From Hermodice carunculata (taxonomy: Eukaryota; Annelida; Polychaeta; Eunicida; Amphinomidae), in assembly GCA_964020975.1 (NCBI GenBank), contig OZ026615.1, positions 83,554,416 to 83,618,415 of the forward strand: a stretch of DNA of 64,000 bases, written 5' to 3'. Numbering within the stretch: the stretch's first letter is position 1; each line of letters begins with the position of its first letter. Positions 1 through 11,892 of this stretch are shown one piece after another. Both the position numbers and the translations under genes were made by a program. The notes under the pieces were generated by a model. The model saw only the letters and a list, made by a program, of their open reading frames with translations. It did not search any database and was not told where the DNA came from.

Positions 1-567
1 CCTAACTGAACTTTAGGGGACCCGAGCCCTTATAGGACTAATTATGCCTCAATGTTCATGAAAGTTCATGATGTTTTAAATAATCATTAGTAACACGAAT
101 CACTTATCTGAGGTGATTTCTGACCACCTGTAACATGTAAATTAAGCATCAGCGTTTCTGCTGATGATCCAAGATGGCTGCCGCAAGTGCTATTGGGGGC
201 CGTATCATATAATTTTAAATGTGATCATGAATGATGAAAATATTGCTTAACTATTTCGAAGAAAGAATATACAAGAAAGAAGGAACGCTGATACCCTCCC
301 CGTGAATATCCCAGGGCATCATGTGCACCTGGCTTGTGAAGCTAAACACGCACGCATGGCTAATCTAGTAGATGTACCGTGATTGGTTAAAAGAGTTGCG
401 GTGTTGCATTGTGGGTGATATCGACGCCAAAAGTCTTTTGGTTCATATGCAAATGGGGGACTTGATAATCGATAATGATAATGCTTTCACGGAATAAATT
501 CGACTTTTTTTTATGTTTTAATGACACAATGCCTGGGGCACAAACATCTACTCTACTAGAAAAACAT

Positions 568-581
568 AATTGGAATGTTAC
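568..581. repeat. Left target-site duplication of the LINE
   Basis: The 14-mer AATTGGAATGTTAC occurs here and again at 5906-5919, exactly bracketing the LINE. A perfect direct repeat of this length is the expected scar of target-primed reverse transcription. Confidence 0.9.
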
Positions 582-770
582 GGGAGAGCACGCTGGGATA
601 GCCAAGGCACCAGTCAGCATTTAAATGCAGAGAAAGATTGTAAGATTTTTTTGAGGAAAGAAACAATCTACAAAGTTGAAAAGGGGAGAGACTGACTGTG
701 AAAACACAGGGAACATAAAGAGAGAGTTATTACAGAGAAGTTTGACAAACTTGGTGAGTTTTTACGGATT

Positions 771-1508
771 TTGGACATTACCTGTATGCAGAATATGGAT
801 GGAACGACTGTGAATGACATAACACTCCATGCCAGTCATGACGATGCAACAGAAACCCAGAAAGTGAAAAGTGGAGCAAAGCCAGTGTTCTTTGTGCAAA
901 GGAATGCTTTGGGCAAAGGGGTAAAGTTACAAAATGAAATTGTTTATCTGGCAGTTGCACAAGAGATCCCTGAACACCTTATTACAGGTGTACAAAGAGC
1001 AGGGGGGTTGTGGAGAGTTTACACAGATAATGAAAGAGCTAGGACAGATCTCCTGACGCAAGGGCTGTCAATCAACAACAAGAGGATGGAGCTTGTAGAC
1101 ACCAACCCATTTGCGCCACAACATGAAGGTCTGAGATTAACAATACACAATGTACCCCTGTCAGCCAGTGACACAGTGATCACACGATGCCTCATCAAGG
1201 CGGGGCTTGTATTAACTAGCCCTGTGCAAAGAGAGAAACTGAGGGTGAATGGCAGACTTACAAACTGTGAAACAGGTGGCCGCATTGTTTATGTTCGACC
1301 ATCAGAAAAACAGATTCCAGGTAAAGTACAATGTGGAAGGTACACGGGTGCTGTGTTCTACAGAGGACAAGTAAGAAACAATACACAAAGTTGCACAAAA
1401 TGCCTAGAAACAGGTCATGTGAAATCAACATGCCCAAATGACTGGGTCTGTATGCAATGCAAATTGCCTGGTCATCGAAAGGACTCTGACATTTGTCCTT
1501 ATAAATGA
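771..1508 (+). CDS. LINE ORF1 protein, zinc-knuckle nucleic-acid-binding
   Basis: A 245-residue open frame. The last 40 residues hold two CCHC knuckles, CTKCLETGHVKSTC followed by CMQCKLPGHRKDSDIC, as in the gag-like ORF1 of Tx1-type LINEs that coats the element RNA. Central residues (about 110-190) resemble the RRM-like core expected upstream of the knuckles, but this is weakly supported. The first ATG follows a 189-base 5' UTR. The basic, lysine-rich frames just downstream (1509-1918) may be a tail lost from ORF1 through frame changes. Confidence 0.8.
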   Translation: MDITCMQNMDGTTVNDITLHASHDDATETQKVKSGAKPVFFVQRNALGKGVKLQNEIVYLAVAQEIPEHLITGVQRAGGLWRVYTDNERARTDLLTQGLSINNKRMELVDTNPFAPQHEGLRLTIHNVPLSASDTVITRCLIKAGLVLTSPVQREKLRVNGRLTNCETGGRIVYVRPSEKQIPGKVQCGRYTGAVFYRGQVRNNTQSCTKCLETGHVKSTCPNDWVCMQCKLPGHRKDSDICPYK

Positions 1509-1932
1509 CACAAACACTGCGGAATTCTCAAAGTTCGGTGAACAAACTACGGACCACAGAGAACCCAGTGGTGAGACACAAACCACAGGTTCCCCAGAAT
1601 CAAGTGGTGGTAAAGAGAAAGAAGAAAGTAAACAAACAGAGAAAGTAAAACCAAAAGGAAAAGAGACCAATAAAAAAGCAGGTACTCATCGATAAAAGGC
1701 ATACGTCACAGACAGAGAAAAAAATGCAAAAGATAACCAAGTACATGGCTGCAACACAAAAAACAATAAAGACACGAAGCACTAGCAAAAAAAAACATGT
1801 AATGACAGTGAAGAAGAACAACAAGAAAATGTGTGGTTCACAGGCACAAGTGATACGGACGACAGTGGTGGCGAAACCTAATATAGAAAATGCTATGTAT
1901 ATGTATCTATCAGATTAACTCAATAGACATCT

Positions 1933-4900
1933 ATGAAGAGACATTCTTCTATAATCCACGTCATCTCTTTAAATGCAAGAGGGCTGTTGAATAAAGAAAA
2001 AAGAGATGTGTTACAATGGTTAAAACAACAGAAAGCTGATGTGTTTCTGCAAGAGATCCACTATACAGCTGTGCTTGAACCATACATTAACGCTGAATGG
2101 AAAGGTCCAGCATTACACTCCTTTGGTAGCACGCATAGCAGGGGTGTGATTATTTTGCTCACTGATAGACTCAATGGGGAGATCTTGGGTGTTCATGAAC
2201 AGACTGGAAGAGCATTACTTGTCAATATGAAAATACAAGACACGCATTTTACTTTTGTCAATATATATGCTCCTAATTCAGTTTAAGAAAGAAAGAGTTT
2301 CTATAAAAAAAACTGCAATCTTGGATTCAAGAGAATACAACCGGTACTCTTATTGTTGGAGGTGACCTGAATGAAGTGATGGATGAGAAAGTAGACCGAA
2401 AAACTAGTATTAAGCAAGCAGAAAACAGAAATAAAATATTAAAACTTTTGCTAAGTATTTAAGTTTAGTTGATATATGGAGAGCAAAACCTAAAAATACA
2501 TCACAGTTCACCTGGAGGCAAAAAGGCAGGAGCGGATATGTCACTTCCAGTAGACTATATAATTGGTTGATAGAAAACTCTGCATGTAATACCATTGTTT
2601 CAAGTGATATAAGACCAGCTGTAAGGTCTGACCACATGGGTATATCATTTAAAATGAAAATGGATACAGGAAATAGAGGTCCAGGGTACTGGAAATTAAA
2701 TACTGCTATATTAAAAGATGAAATGTATAAGGAAAAGATCAAAGATCTTGTCTGTTATATTATTTTGTATGAGAAAAAACATTATCTTGACTCAAGGTCA
2801 ACATGGGATCTTTGCAAAACAAAAATAAGAGATGTGTCCATCCTCTATTCAAAGTCAAAAATAAAATGGGAGAAAAAAGAGATAGAAAATCTTGAACATT
2901 AATTGCAAGAAATAGAAGTGTTAATAGATGCAGGAAATGAAGATTCTACACTTATAGAAAGGCAAAATATTCTGCAAGAAAAATGTGAAGAACATTATAA
3001 AAACAAAGCCAAAGGAGCTTTTGTGAGATCCAGAGCCGAGTGGATGGAAAAAGGAGAAAAATCCAAAAAGTATTTCTTGGGATTGGAAAAGTGTAAACAG
3101 TCAAACAAACATATTAAAGTTTTGAAAAAAGAAACGGGTGAAAGAATTACGAATCAAAATGAAATCTTAGAAGAAGAAATACAGTTTGATTCAAAGCTGT
3201 ACACAAGTAATCCATGTGAAAAAGATATTGACAAATATTTGAAAGATACAAAAATGGAAAAAAAATATTAAGTGATGATGATAAATTGAAATGTGAAGGT
3301 TTTTTAACTATTAAAGAATCCACCAAAGCTGTGTTCAAAATGAAAAAGAACAAAGCCCCAGGGCTTGATGGCTTATGTACTGAATTCTATCAAACTGTTT
3401 GGGACAGTGTAAAGGAATTATTAGTTACTTCATTAAATGAAGGTTATTTGGAAGGAGAGTTTTCAAATATGCAAAGGTATGGTGTTCTGACCTTACTTTA
3501 CAAGAAAGGTGACATAGAACAACTTAATAGCTGGAGGCCAATCACTCTGTTAAATGTAGACATAAAAAATTGCAGGTTCTGTACTTGCAAAAAGACTGCA
3601 GCAGGGTTTGGGTAATATCATTAATGTTGATCAGTCTGGATATATTAAAAACAGACACATTGGTTATAATATTAGGTTGATAGAAGATATTATAGACTAT
3701 GCAGAGAAGTTAGAAATGGATTCAGCAATATTATTTTTAGATTTACAGAAGGCGTTTGACATGGTTGAATGGACATTTTTGTTTTCGACACTTCAATTTT
3801 TCGGTTTTGGTCATTCATTTATAAAATGGGTGCAAACATTTTATACTAATATATCCTGCAGTATTATCAATAATAATTGGATTTCTAGATCTATACAAAT
3901 GACACGCGGCATAAGACAAGGCTGCCCATTGTCAGCTTTGCTCTTTATAATAGTTGCTGAGATACTAGCATTAAATGTACGTCAAAATAGAGAAATGAAA
4001 GGTATTTGCTTGCCTACTGGCTTTGAAGCAAAAATATCTCAGTTTGCGGATGACACTACCCTTTTTATAGGAAATGAATCTTCCATCATTAAAGCATTGA
4101 ATGCAGTCGAAAAATTCAGCAAAGTAGCAGGACCAATACTCGATAGACAAAAAACGGAAGGCATCTGGCTTGGTAAAAAGAAAAGGAAATCATATACAAA
4201 TATCAAATGGGTAAAAAAAACAGTGAAAGCTTTGGGTATTTATTTTGGGACAGATAAAAAGAAATGTGAACTTCTTATATGGAATTCTAAACTTGATGCT
4301 TTAGAAAGAGTTCTGAACTCTTGGAAAAAAAGACAGTTGACATTCTATGGCAAAATTGCAATCATTAAGTGTCTAGCACAATCTAAATTAATATATAATG
4401 CATGTGTAACATATGTGCCTGAATTTGTGATAAAATAAGAGCAAACAAAAGCATATTTAACTTTATATGGGGAAGTAAAAGATACAAAATAAAAAGGAAT
4501 ACTTTAATAGGTAACCCTGACAAAGGAGGTTTAAAAATGACTGACATAGAGAGTCTTTTTAAAACCTTTCAAATAAAATGGATTCATAGATTATTATTCA
4601 CAGACTTTGCAACCTGGAAAATATTACCAAAGTTCTACTACAACCAGATTGGAAAAGACTATATTGTCTTCAAATTTAATTTACAATCAACAAAATTGCT
4701 GAGGAAAAAATATGAGTTGCCTTCCTTTTATTGGCAAATTCTAGATGCATGGTTCAAATGTGGTGGTGGTGGACACAAACCCCCTTCATGTACACCTACA
4801 CAAATAAGACAGCAAGTTATTTGGGGAAACAGATTTATTGTTCAAAATAAAAACCGCTTAATTTTTAACAAATGGATTAACTCTGATATGATATTTATTT

Positions 4901-5420
4901 CTGATTTATTAGATCAGAGTAGAGGTTAGACAAATGAAACTGTTTATACTAAACTAAAGGATAAAAAGAAATTGGTTGGCAGAGAGTAGAATTTTATTCA
5001 ATGCAATACCAAAAGAGTGGCGAGCTTTGTTAAACAGCGACCCTTTACGGAAATTTACCTGCAAAACAAGTTTGGAATTACAGTTATTGATTAAAGACAA
5101 AGTTGTTGTGTTCAATAACACCTTTAATATTAAAGACCTATACAAAAGTTGCATTGATGCTAAATTTGAAAAACCAGCTATTCAAAAATTCTGGGAAAGA
5201 AAATTCAATAAAAATGATATCCTTTGGTCCAAAGTATGGACCCTGAAAAACTTCTTACATGGAAAACAAACTAAAACAATTACATTTTAAACTAATCTAC
5301 AGGTTAATTCCAAGTAATCTTCTTTTATTTAAATGGAAATTAGTTGACACTCCTTTGTGCCCCTTTTGTAAGTTAGAAGATGATTATAACCATTTTTTGT
5401 TACTTGCAATAGAATTAAAA
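1933..5420 (+). pseudogene. LINE ORF2: endonuclease and reverse transcriptase, broken
   Basis: 1933-2286 encodes the start of an APE endonuclease (SLNARGLLNKEKRDVL, then FLQEIHY). The next frame gives the GGDLNE and SDHMG endonuclease motifs (about 2360-2640). RT motifs follow: NKAPGLDGL near 3350, LDLQKAFDMVEW near 3740, GIRQGCPLSALLF near 3910 and the catalytic FADD near 4050. A CPFC...H...-type C-terminal motif lies near 5350-5410. Frame changes occur near 2287, 2460, 3270, 3600, 4440 and 4930. One TAA at 2900-2902 interrupts an otherwise continuous frame. The catalytic Asp pair is intact but the protein cannot be made whole. Confidence 0.85.
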
Positions 5421-5905
5421 CAGTAAGAGAAAATGTAAGGCAAATATTCAGATTAATACGCATAACAAATATTAAACTGAATTTACAATATGTTATATAG
5501 GGTTACAAAATAAATTATGAAGCACATTCTTGGGTTAATTTTATACTAACAACATACGCTTTTACAATATATAAAGGAAACCTAATAAGTGAAAACAGAA
5601 ATAAATATTTAAGTTATTGGAATCTTTTGAAATATGAATTGCAGTGGAGAACTAACAGCATGAAAAACAAACATGCACTTCTTATAAAATTTGTGGAACT
5701 GTGTTCATGTTAGTACAAAATGTTGAGATTTCCTTACTCATATGTAATATATTGTTAATAGATTTACTAAATGTCATCTGTTAATTGTAAATTTTGTTAT
5801 GTGGTCATATTACTGGTTACGTTTAATGGATGATGTTAATGTATCAATGCGAGTGTATAATTGTATAAAATTGACTTCAATAAAAAATTTTTAAAAAATA
5901 AAATT

Positions 5906-5919
5906 AATTGGAATGTTAC
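5906..5919. repeat. Right target-site duplication of the LINE
   Basis: Identical to 568-581; it follows the A-rich 3' end of the element directly. Confidence 0.9.
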
Positions 5920-6019
5920 CATACGGCCTGCGGCGCAATAATTTCACTTTGGGAAGGAATATAGACATTGTAATAGGACTTCACCTATAGGGGTTTGGGT
6001 CCCCTAAAGTTCAATAAGG

Positions 6020-6839
6020 CCCTCTACTATTACTGTTCAGCACAATTTATCTGATGACCCATGATTTATGATGTCACAAAACAGTATCAGAGGGGGTTTC
6101 AAAACAAGCTCCAATTGGTACTCAGATTTGCTTGCAAATCTATCCATTCAAGTTTTGTAATTATTTTCTCAATGAGTTTCACTTATCTTTCCAACCTGAG
6201 TTTTGTATCGCTGTTTAGTATCTTTTCTCTTGAGTTCACGTTTATGCTTATTTCGATATATTTATTTGTACTTTTATTTTCTTATCCTTGGGGGGTTCGA
6301 TAGAATATTATTATCATTGTTGATTAAAGTTCTATTTTTTTACTCCTGCCTTTGGTGCGAAGGGCCACTGGGGTAATTCATTACGGCATAGCCTTTGATG
6401 GGACATCGTCTGACGATTGTCGCTGCTCCTGAACAATTAAAGTCGTTCTTCATTTGAACGCAAAACAAGCAAGATAACCATAATATAAACACCTAATTAA
6501 CGCTGTGACATGTGTGCATCATTCCCTGTCCATAAACACACTTTCGGCATGCCACATGATTTCACAGCGCCGCCGTGATACCCCTGATTGTTTGCCGGAG
6601 GTGTAGCGTCGATAGGGCCGGATTAACACATCCGGGCGCTCAGCGCCCATACTCACACATACAGTATAGGCCGTTGCTACCTGTAGTCACGTGACCGACT
6701 GTAAAGTATGATTGACGGGTGGCATTGTTCCGCAAGGCGACTGAAAACCAAAAGAATGGAATAGGCCAGGGCCTACGGACGTTCAGATGTCCACATGCCG
6801 GAGGGGGGGGGTTGTTTTTTGTTTTGTTTTTTGTTTCTT

Positions 6840-6875
<36 letters not shown>

Positions 6876-8506
6876 TTTTGTTTTGTTTTTTTTTTTTTTT
6901 CTGGGTTTTTTTGTTTGTTTTTTTTTCTTTCGTTTTTTCATATTTCTTCTTTAGTTAGCAGCCTGAAATTTTGTCAACTAATATAGAAACAACATAATCT
7001 TGTAAAAACCGTTAAAATATTTCAAAATCGCCCATGCAAAGGTTTTTGGTGTTTTACCTGTCCTTTATCATGGAGGCCACACGTGTAGCCTCCTTGGGTT
7101 AATTGTCTAGGTGCACACATGTCAGACAAATCGGTCACAATTTTCGCTGCAGTTGTAAGTATGTCATTGATCAGAGATGGTACAGATCAGATTCATTTTG
7201 AAAAACCGACTGATGTCACCAACGTCAGTGTCACCAGCGCCAGTATACTTGCCCGTATTGTCCGTGGACAAACTAACTGTAAACTGTTAATACACTGTAA
7301 CTCAGAAACACGTTTGCGACTGCGGATCTTATTAGCACCGGCCTTGACCTGCTTTGACGTTATCAATCGCATAACTCTGTATACATCCGACCCAAAACTG
7401 ACAACAGAAGCAAACGGAAATTTAGGGGACCAAAAAGGCAGAGGATGAAAAAGCCTGGGGGCAAATAAGCCAGCTAGGGGACGAAAAAGCCCGAGGGCGA
7501 AAAAGGAAAAACAAAAAACAAAAAAAAACAAAAAGAAACCTATTCATAAGCTCAGATAACTGACAAGTCAGCTGAGGTGATAAATACCAATAAGTAATAA
7601 AGCAAATTGTACAGAAAAAAGCTGGGATTATAGAGTAGAAGAAGTGGGCACAAAGCGCGTAAACTTAAAGAGCACTCTGATTCTGATAATTGACTTGTCA
7701 CTGCGCTTCCTGCCACCATATTACTGTGCTGCGTATTTATTTCCATGGCGTATCTGATGATGCAGTACCTATCTCAGCGTTATTGGGTATTTTTCTGATG
7801 ACAAACCCTATGAGAGGATAATGCACATTTATTTTGATGACATAAAAGGCCACATGAGAAAATATTCGGAACTTCTTTAAAAACGACAGTCTCGACATTT
7901 TTGTCTAAACCCCATCACACATTACCCTGGTTTTCCAACAATATGTCATCCACGAGAACAGCGCTTCCTTATCACAAGACATTGTCCGGAGGATAGTCAG
8001 CATATTCCGCACGACAAATCAACATTATATTCATGTGTCTCGATGTGTAGAAACATTTACGACGGTAATTAAAAGAACAACATGGAAACGGAACATATTG
8101 AAAACGATTAATAAGTTCTGAATCGACAAAGTTGTGAAAAATGTATTAGACATCATACGATATCTGTGAGCGATGTATCCGTACATGTGATTGATGGTAC
8201 AGAACAGTCATAATATTGACCCAAATGAAGCTAGCTTTAAGGATTAACTTTCAGTAGATCACAAAATTAAACTGCCTGCAGAAGAACAGTTCTTGCAAGT
8301 CATTGATGTGTTCTAGTCGCAGCAAAAATTTTCATATGTTTTCTTTACTACAATACAGTATGAAAATAAGGATGGGAAAGTCGGAAAGTTGTCATTCTAG
8401 AATGTGTTTTGAAAGCCGTCAAAGAAAAATTGAAAAAGTCGCATGCTGCTTAAATATTCCGACCTGTCACCCAGTAATGTTACGTGTACAGACAGGATAT
8501 TATAAT
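6020..8506. other. Intergenic sequence without a supported gene
   Basis: I see no convincing gene. 6800-6955 is a G/T then T-rich low-complexity run. A 109-codon frame at 7119-7448 has no recognisable motif. A purine-rich stretch at 7420-7540 repeats short 'GGGGAC/GAAAAAGCC' phrases. Confidence 0.6.
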
Positions 8507-8948
8507 CCAGTGGCCGCATTCACATAGAGTTTAATCTAATCCTGAATTTGATCCTAAAATGAAAGTTAATGTGCCTTTGGGCCTCGAACTAATGAATCGT
8601 TGGCCTAATGTTTGATCTACACTTGCAGGATTAATTAATCTATGTTCTCCACTGTAACGTGAACTTTGGAATTAAAGTTTCCATGTTATTAAATCAATCT
8701 TGATTTGACCCAGATTTAAATCCTGGATCAAAAGATTAGGTTCTGGATCAAACTAAGATGGATTTAAGAAAATGAACATGTAAATCCTTAAGTTCACATT
8801 CTAGCCCAGAGCACGTATTGGCCAATTCTTGACGTTTTGACCAAACATTGAGCCAAGGATTAAGTAGTTTAAGGCCCAAACTACACTGATTTTAATTTTG
8901 GGATTAAAGTTAGGATCAAATAAAATTCTTTTTGAATACGGCCTCTGG
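8507..8948. mobile_element. Palindromic MITE with GGCCGYATTC ends
   Basis: The left end (ccagTGGCCGCATTC) and right end (GAATACGGCCTctgg) are inverted copies, and the similarity continues inward through TTTAATC and GATCCTAA phrases for about 45 bp. The interior repeats the words GGATTAA and GATCAAA on both strands. No open frame. Non-autonomous DNA transposon; superfamily not assignable by eye. Confidence 0.6.
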
Positions 8949-9296
8949 TCAATAAAACGATGACACTTCTCCTGTGTTCAACATTCAGCAGTGGCATCTT
9001 TGTTGTTACCAACAGTATATTAAGACTTGTATCATTGTTCCGAGCTGCGATCATCTTATATCATTTTGCTACATTTGGGTTCTGAGTGTGAAAACAAGCT
9101 CCCTATAGGTAGTCATACTTTGTAACAGATTTATTATGTACAAAATGCAGGGTACCAAATTTTGTGTGTAGATACGATTGTTTAAAGATTATATGTGATG
9201 GATGTGCGAAATTAATATATAAAGAGCAATTTTGACTTTGATCTTTAACCCAATAAAAATAGACATGCAATAATCACAAGACAGAAATTAACTTAC

Positions 9297-9613
9297 CCAG
9301 CGAAAATGCAGATGAAGATTCCGTTGGCCAACGTTCCCAATGTACAGATGAAAACGATTGTAACCCCATAAATGATATGATACTGATAAGGAAGAGACAA
9401 GCTCATGCTTGTGTTGAGTTGGTAATCATGGAGACTGTCCTTAAATGTAGGTAAGTGTTTGATGCTGGATATACACACGTTCCATCTGGATGCATTATTC
9501 TTGTGTCCCAAAGAGGTGTTAACCAAATGTGAGTCTGCAGCGTCCATAGCTGTGGCCGTATCGGTGGTCGCACTTCTGCTACCGGTATCCTGCATGCCAA
9601 TAGCGGCTCTCAT
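9297..9613 (-). CDS. First coding exon of a rhodopsin-type GPCR (N-terminus and TM1)
   Basis: Read on the minus strand from an ATG at 9613, the exon encodes about 106 residues and ends at a consensus donor (GG then GTAAGT, 9296-9291). The first about 75 residues are hydrophilic with sequons NTS, NAS and NTS, as in an extracellular N-terminus. They are followed by a hydrophobic helix ending TLGTLANGIFICIF, where GTLAN fits the TM1 signature Gly-x-x-x-Asn (position 1.50) of class A receptors. The remaining helices should lie at lower coordinates on this strand; I found none before position 1, so they are either beyond the edge or missing. Ligand class cannot be told from TM1. Confidence 0.6.
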
Positions 9614-10592
9614 TGTCCATGATCATGTTGCTTACGCATTGTCTGCTGTCAGTATGCGTGCGGAAGACCTTAGCGTCTGCTTCCCTACATGTCATTAAAG
9701 GTAAAAGTCCAATTTTCATGTTCTGATAATTCATTCACTACTTTTAACAACGAGGTGATTGCTGTGGACCCCACCAATAAACAAAGATGCATAGAATTCA
9801 CATTTCTTTTTTTCCCCCAGATATTAATATTTTTTATTCGGACAAGATTGTGCTCGGCTAACATATGGTCGATCATGCTAGGGGCACACGTATGACTAAA
9901 GCATGTACAATATCCTGAAATATTACATGAAAGTCTGACATATAAAATAGGGAGGCCAGAGGTTCAATACAGATCAAGCATGTGGTATGTCCATGTTGTT
10001 TCGATACATATTAATGTCACAAATATCTGATGTTGGTATTTATTGGTATTATCGTTTACCATATAGATTTTACTGGACGCTCGAACATTCATATTCCCAC
10101 AGTTAACACACTATAGCCGAGTGGTGAATACACAGCTTTATCTCCTTCTAGGATGTCAAAAATGTCATCTCTCTGCTAAGAATAAGAAGAGCCGAGAGGA
10201 CATATATGAACATATCCTGGAAAGACATATCACTGATATGATAAAGCCTTCTAAATAGAGATTATTGCCTTTTCCAAAATGTGATTCTAGCGATGCAATG
10301 ATGTCAAATTTACTAACTTGGTTTCTGAATGCATCATCGTCTAGTTTGCTGAAGTTCTGACCTCCAACTGAACATTAGAAGCTGTCAACATTTTAGTATA
10401 AAATGTTACTAGTAGTTGTTTGACATTCATCACACATGACGATGAATAACTACGACAAACGTAAACAAAACACGGGACAACATGTCTGAACTGAAAGTAG
10501 GCCTAGGGCATATTTTTAGCGATAAATGCGCAATTAAACATAGAATAAACAAAATCTTGCATGGCGGAAGAGTGAGTTACTATTTTTTTTTA
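9614..10592. other. Intergenic sequence, no feature seen
   Basis: Only short frames without motifs. This would hold the 5' UTR and promoter of the GPCR exon if that gene is real; I recognise no core promoter element. Confidence 0.4.
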
Positions 10593-10814
10593 GCTCAGCT
10601 GACTTGTCCGTCAGCTGAGCTTATTGGATGGTCCTTTGTCCGTCGTCCGTCCCTCCGTTCATCCGTCAACAATTCACATTTCGATTTCGTCTCCAAAACC
10701 GTCAGCCAGATTGACTTCAAACTTGGTTGGGATTTACTTTGTATGTGTTTTTTCCCAAGTGTGATAAAGCGCTAGGTCAGCTGAGCGATGGGCTGTTCAC
10801 ACAGCCCTCTTGTT
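10593..10814 (+). mobile_element. Short pearl/Helentron-like element (single core unit)
   Basis: Begins with a hairpin (arms 10593-10603 and 10610-10620, GCTCAGCTGAC) and then a GTCCGTCC-rich stretch. It carries one core unit (CAATTCACATTT... AAAACCGTCAGCCAGATT) and ends with CAGCTGAG, a GGGCTGT/ACAGCCC hairpin and TCTTGTT. It is a short relative of the element at 43393-44817. A 5' palindrome plus 3' hairpin around tandem units is the layout known for oyster 'pearl' elements and Helentron-type non-autonomous elements. Confidence 0.7.
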
Positions 10815-11892
10815 TCTCATGAGGGATCATTGTTGGTGGCAAAAATCATGACTCCCACCAATAACGATCCCGAAATTCTCTATGTTTTTAACCTTACACG
10901 AGACTGTCACGTGATGCTGTGACCCTGACCTTCCTTTTTATGTTGATTAAATACCTATATATTTAGGCTTTTCATGAAGTAAATTCCTTCAGCTTCTGGG
11001 TTCCAACAGGAGCTATCGGAACTTTAGTTTTGGCGTGCCTGGTGTGGCATGAGTAGGGCAGAACAGTAAATCGTCTGTTGCGGGTCACCTGCGACCCTAA
11101 AGGTTGCATGGGGATGTCTGCTTGCCTCAATAGCAACATAGGGCAACCAAGGATGTAGACTTTGCATTGGTAACATTGCCAGGATTGCTCTTTTCATCAT
11201 GTTTCACAAAGCCCCATCAGTTGATTGGGACATGGAAAGGAATGGTGGACCATGCAGCACATACCATTATTGGGGAAGCTAAAGTTGAGAAACATGGTGT
11301 TGTCTGCAGCTTTCCTGCCAGTGTGGAAGAACCTGTATGAGAAGTTGCTGGTGAAAGCTGCGAAAAGCAATACTATGCCAACGTGAAAACCATCGAGCAC
11401 CAATTCAAAGGGCTGTGAGTTAAGTCATTTTTTCTATGAGCATTATGATCTGGTGCTACTTCTGCACACTATATGTAATTATCAACTCTTTGACACAGAG
11501 GGAGAAGTGACTGCATGTAAGGAGTCCTGGTTTTCACATTTCGTTTGGTGTGTGCTCAGTGTCCTGTATGTGTTGTGCAGGTCAATGCCAAACCAGGGTA
11601 TGGCTAAGTAGCATATTTTATGTGGTTCCACTTCAACTGGTTGCTGCACCACATGAATGTAAAATCAAATATTTAATCAGTCCTGACAGAGAAAAAAATG
11701 TGGTTCAGCAAGAAAAAGCACTACACAAGCGCCTTAAAGTCAGAATTTGAAAACATTCTATTAGCCATCTACCTGCAGAATCTGCCAATAAATACTGTTT
11801 TCTATACTGAGTACATTTTTTGCATACTTGATTGGTGAACATTGTATTAACACTGAATGTGAACATTTTTTACCTCCCTTTTTATTTGTTAG
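10815..11892. other. Intergenic sequence, no supported gene
   Basis: No recognisable protein or repeat structure. It may include the decayed left flank of the retroelement fossil that follows, but I found no LTR pair. Confidence 0.4.

Larger units (their letters stand above)
582..5905 (+). mobile_element. Near-full-length Tx1/L1-like non-LTR retrotransposon (LINE)
   Basis: A 5.3-kb LINE with a 5' UTR (582-770), ORF1 with two zinc knuckles (771-1508), ORF2 with endonuclease, reverse transcriptase and a C-terminal CCHC motif (about 1933-5420), and a 3' UTR ending in an A-rich tract just before 5906. A perfect 14-bp target duplication flanks it, so both ends are defined and insertion was fairly recent. 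ORF1 with CCHC knuckles plus an APE-type endonuclease and the RT block NKAPGLDGL fit the Tx1 branch of the L1 group; this clade assignment is inference. ORF2 is broken in several places, so the copy is not autonomous. Confidence 0.9.
1..6019. mobile_element. Non-autonomous TIR DNA element split by a LINE
   Basis: Positions 1-36 and 5984-6019 are inverted copies (about 31 of 36 bases match), sharing the core GAACTTTAGGGGACCC. They flank the LINE and its target duplication. Removing those leaves about 680 bp of non-coding sequence (1-567, 568-581 once, 5920-6019), typical of a MITE or other non-autonomous DNA transposon. The outer end may lie left of position 1, so the true terminus and target duplication cannot be read. 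Superfamily unknown. Confidence 0.65.

Noticed and set aside
7119-7448. 109-codon frame as a gene
   Set aside because: No motif, splice context or family resemblance; adjacent sequence is low complexity.
9685-9895. Overlapping short frames on both strands
   Set aside because: Too short, no motif, no splice evidence.
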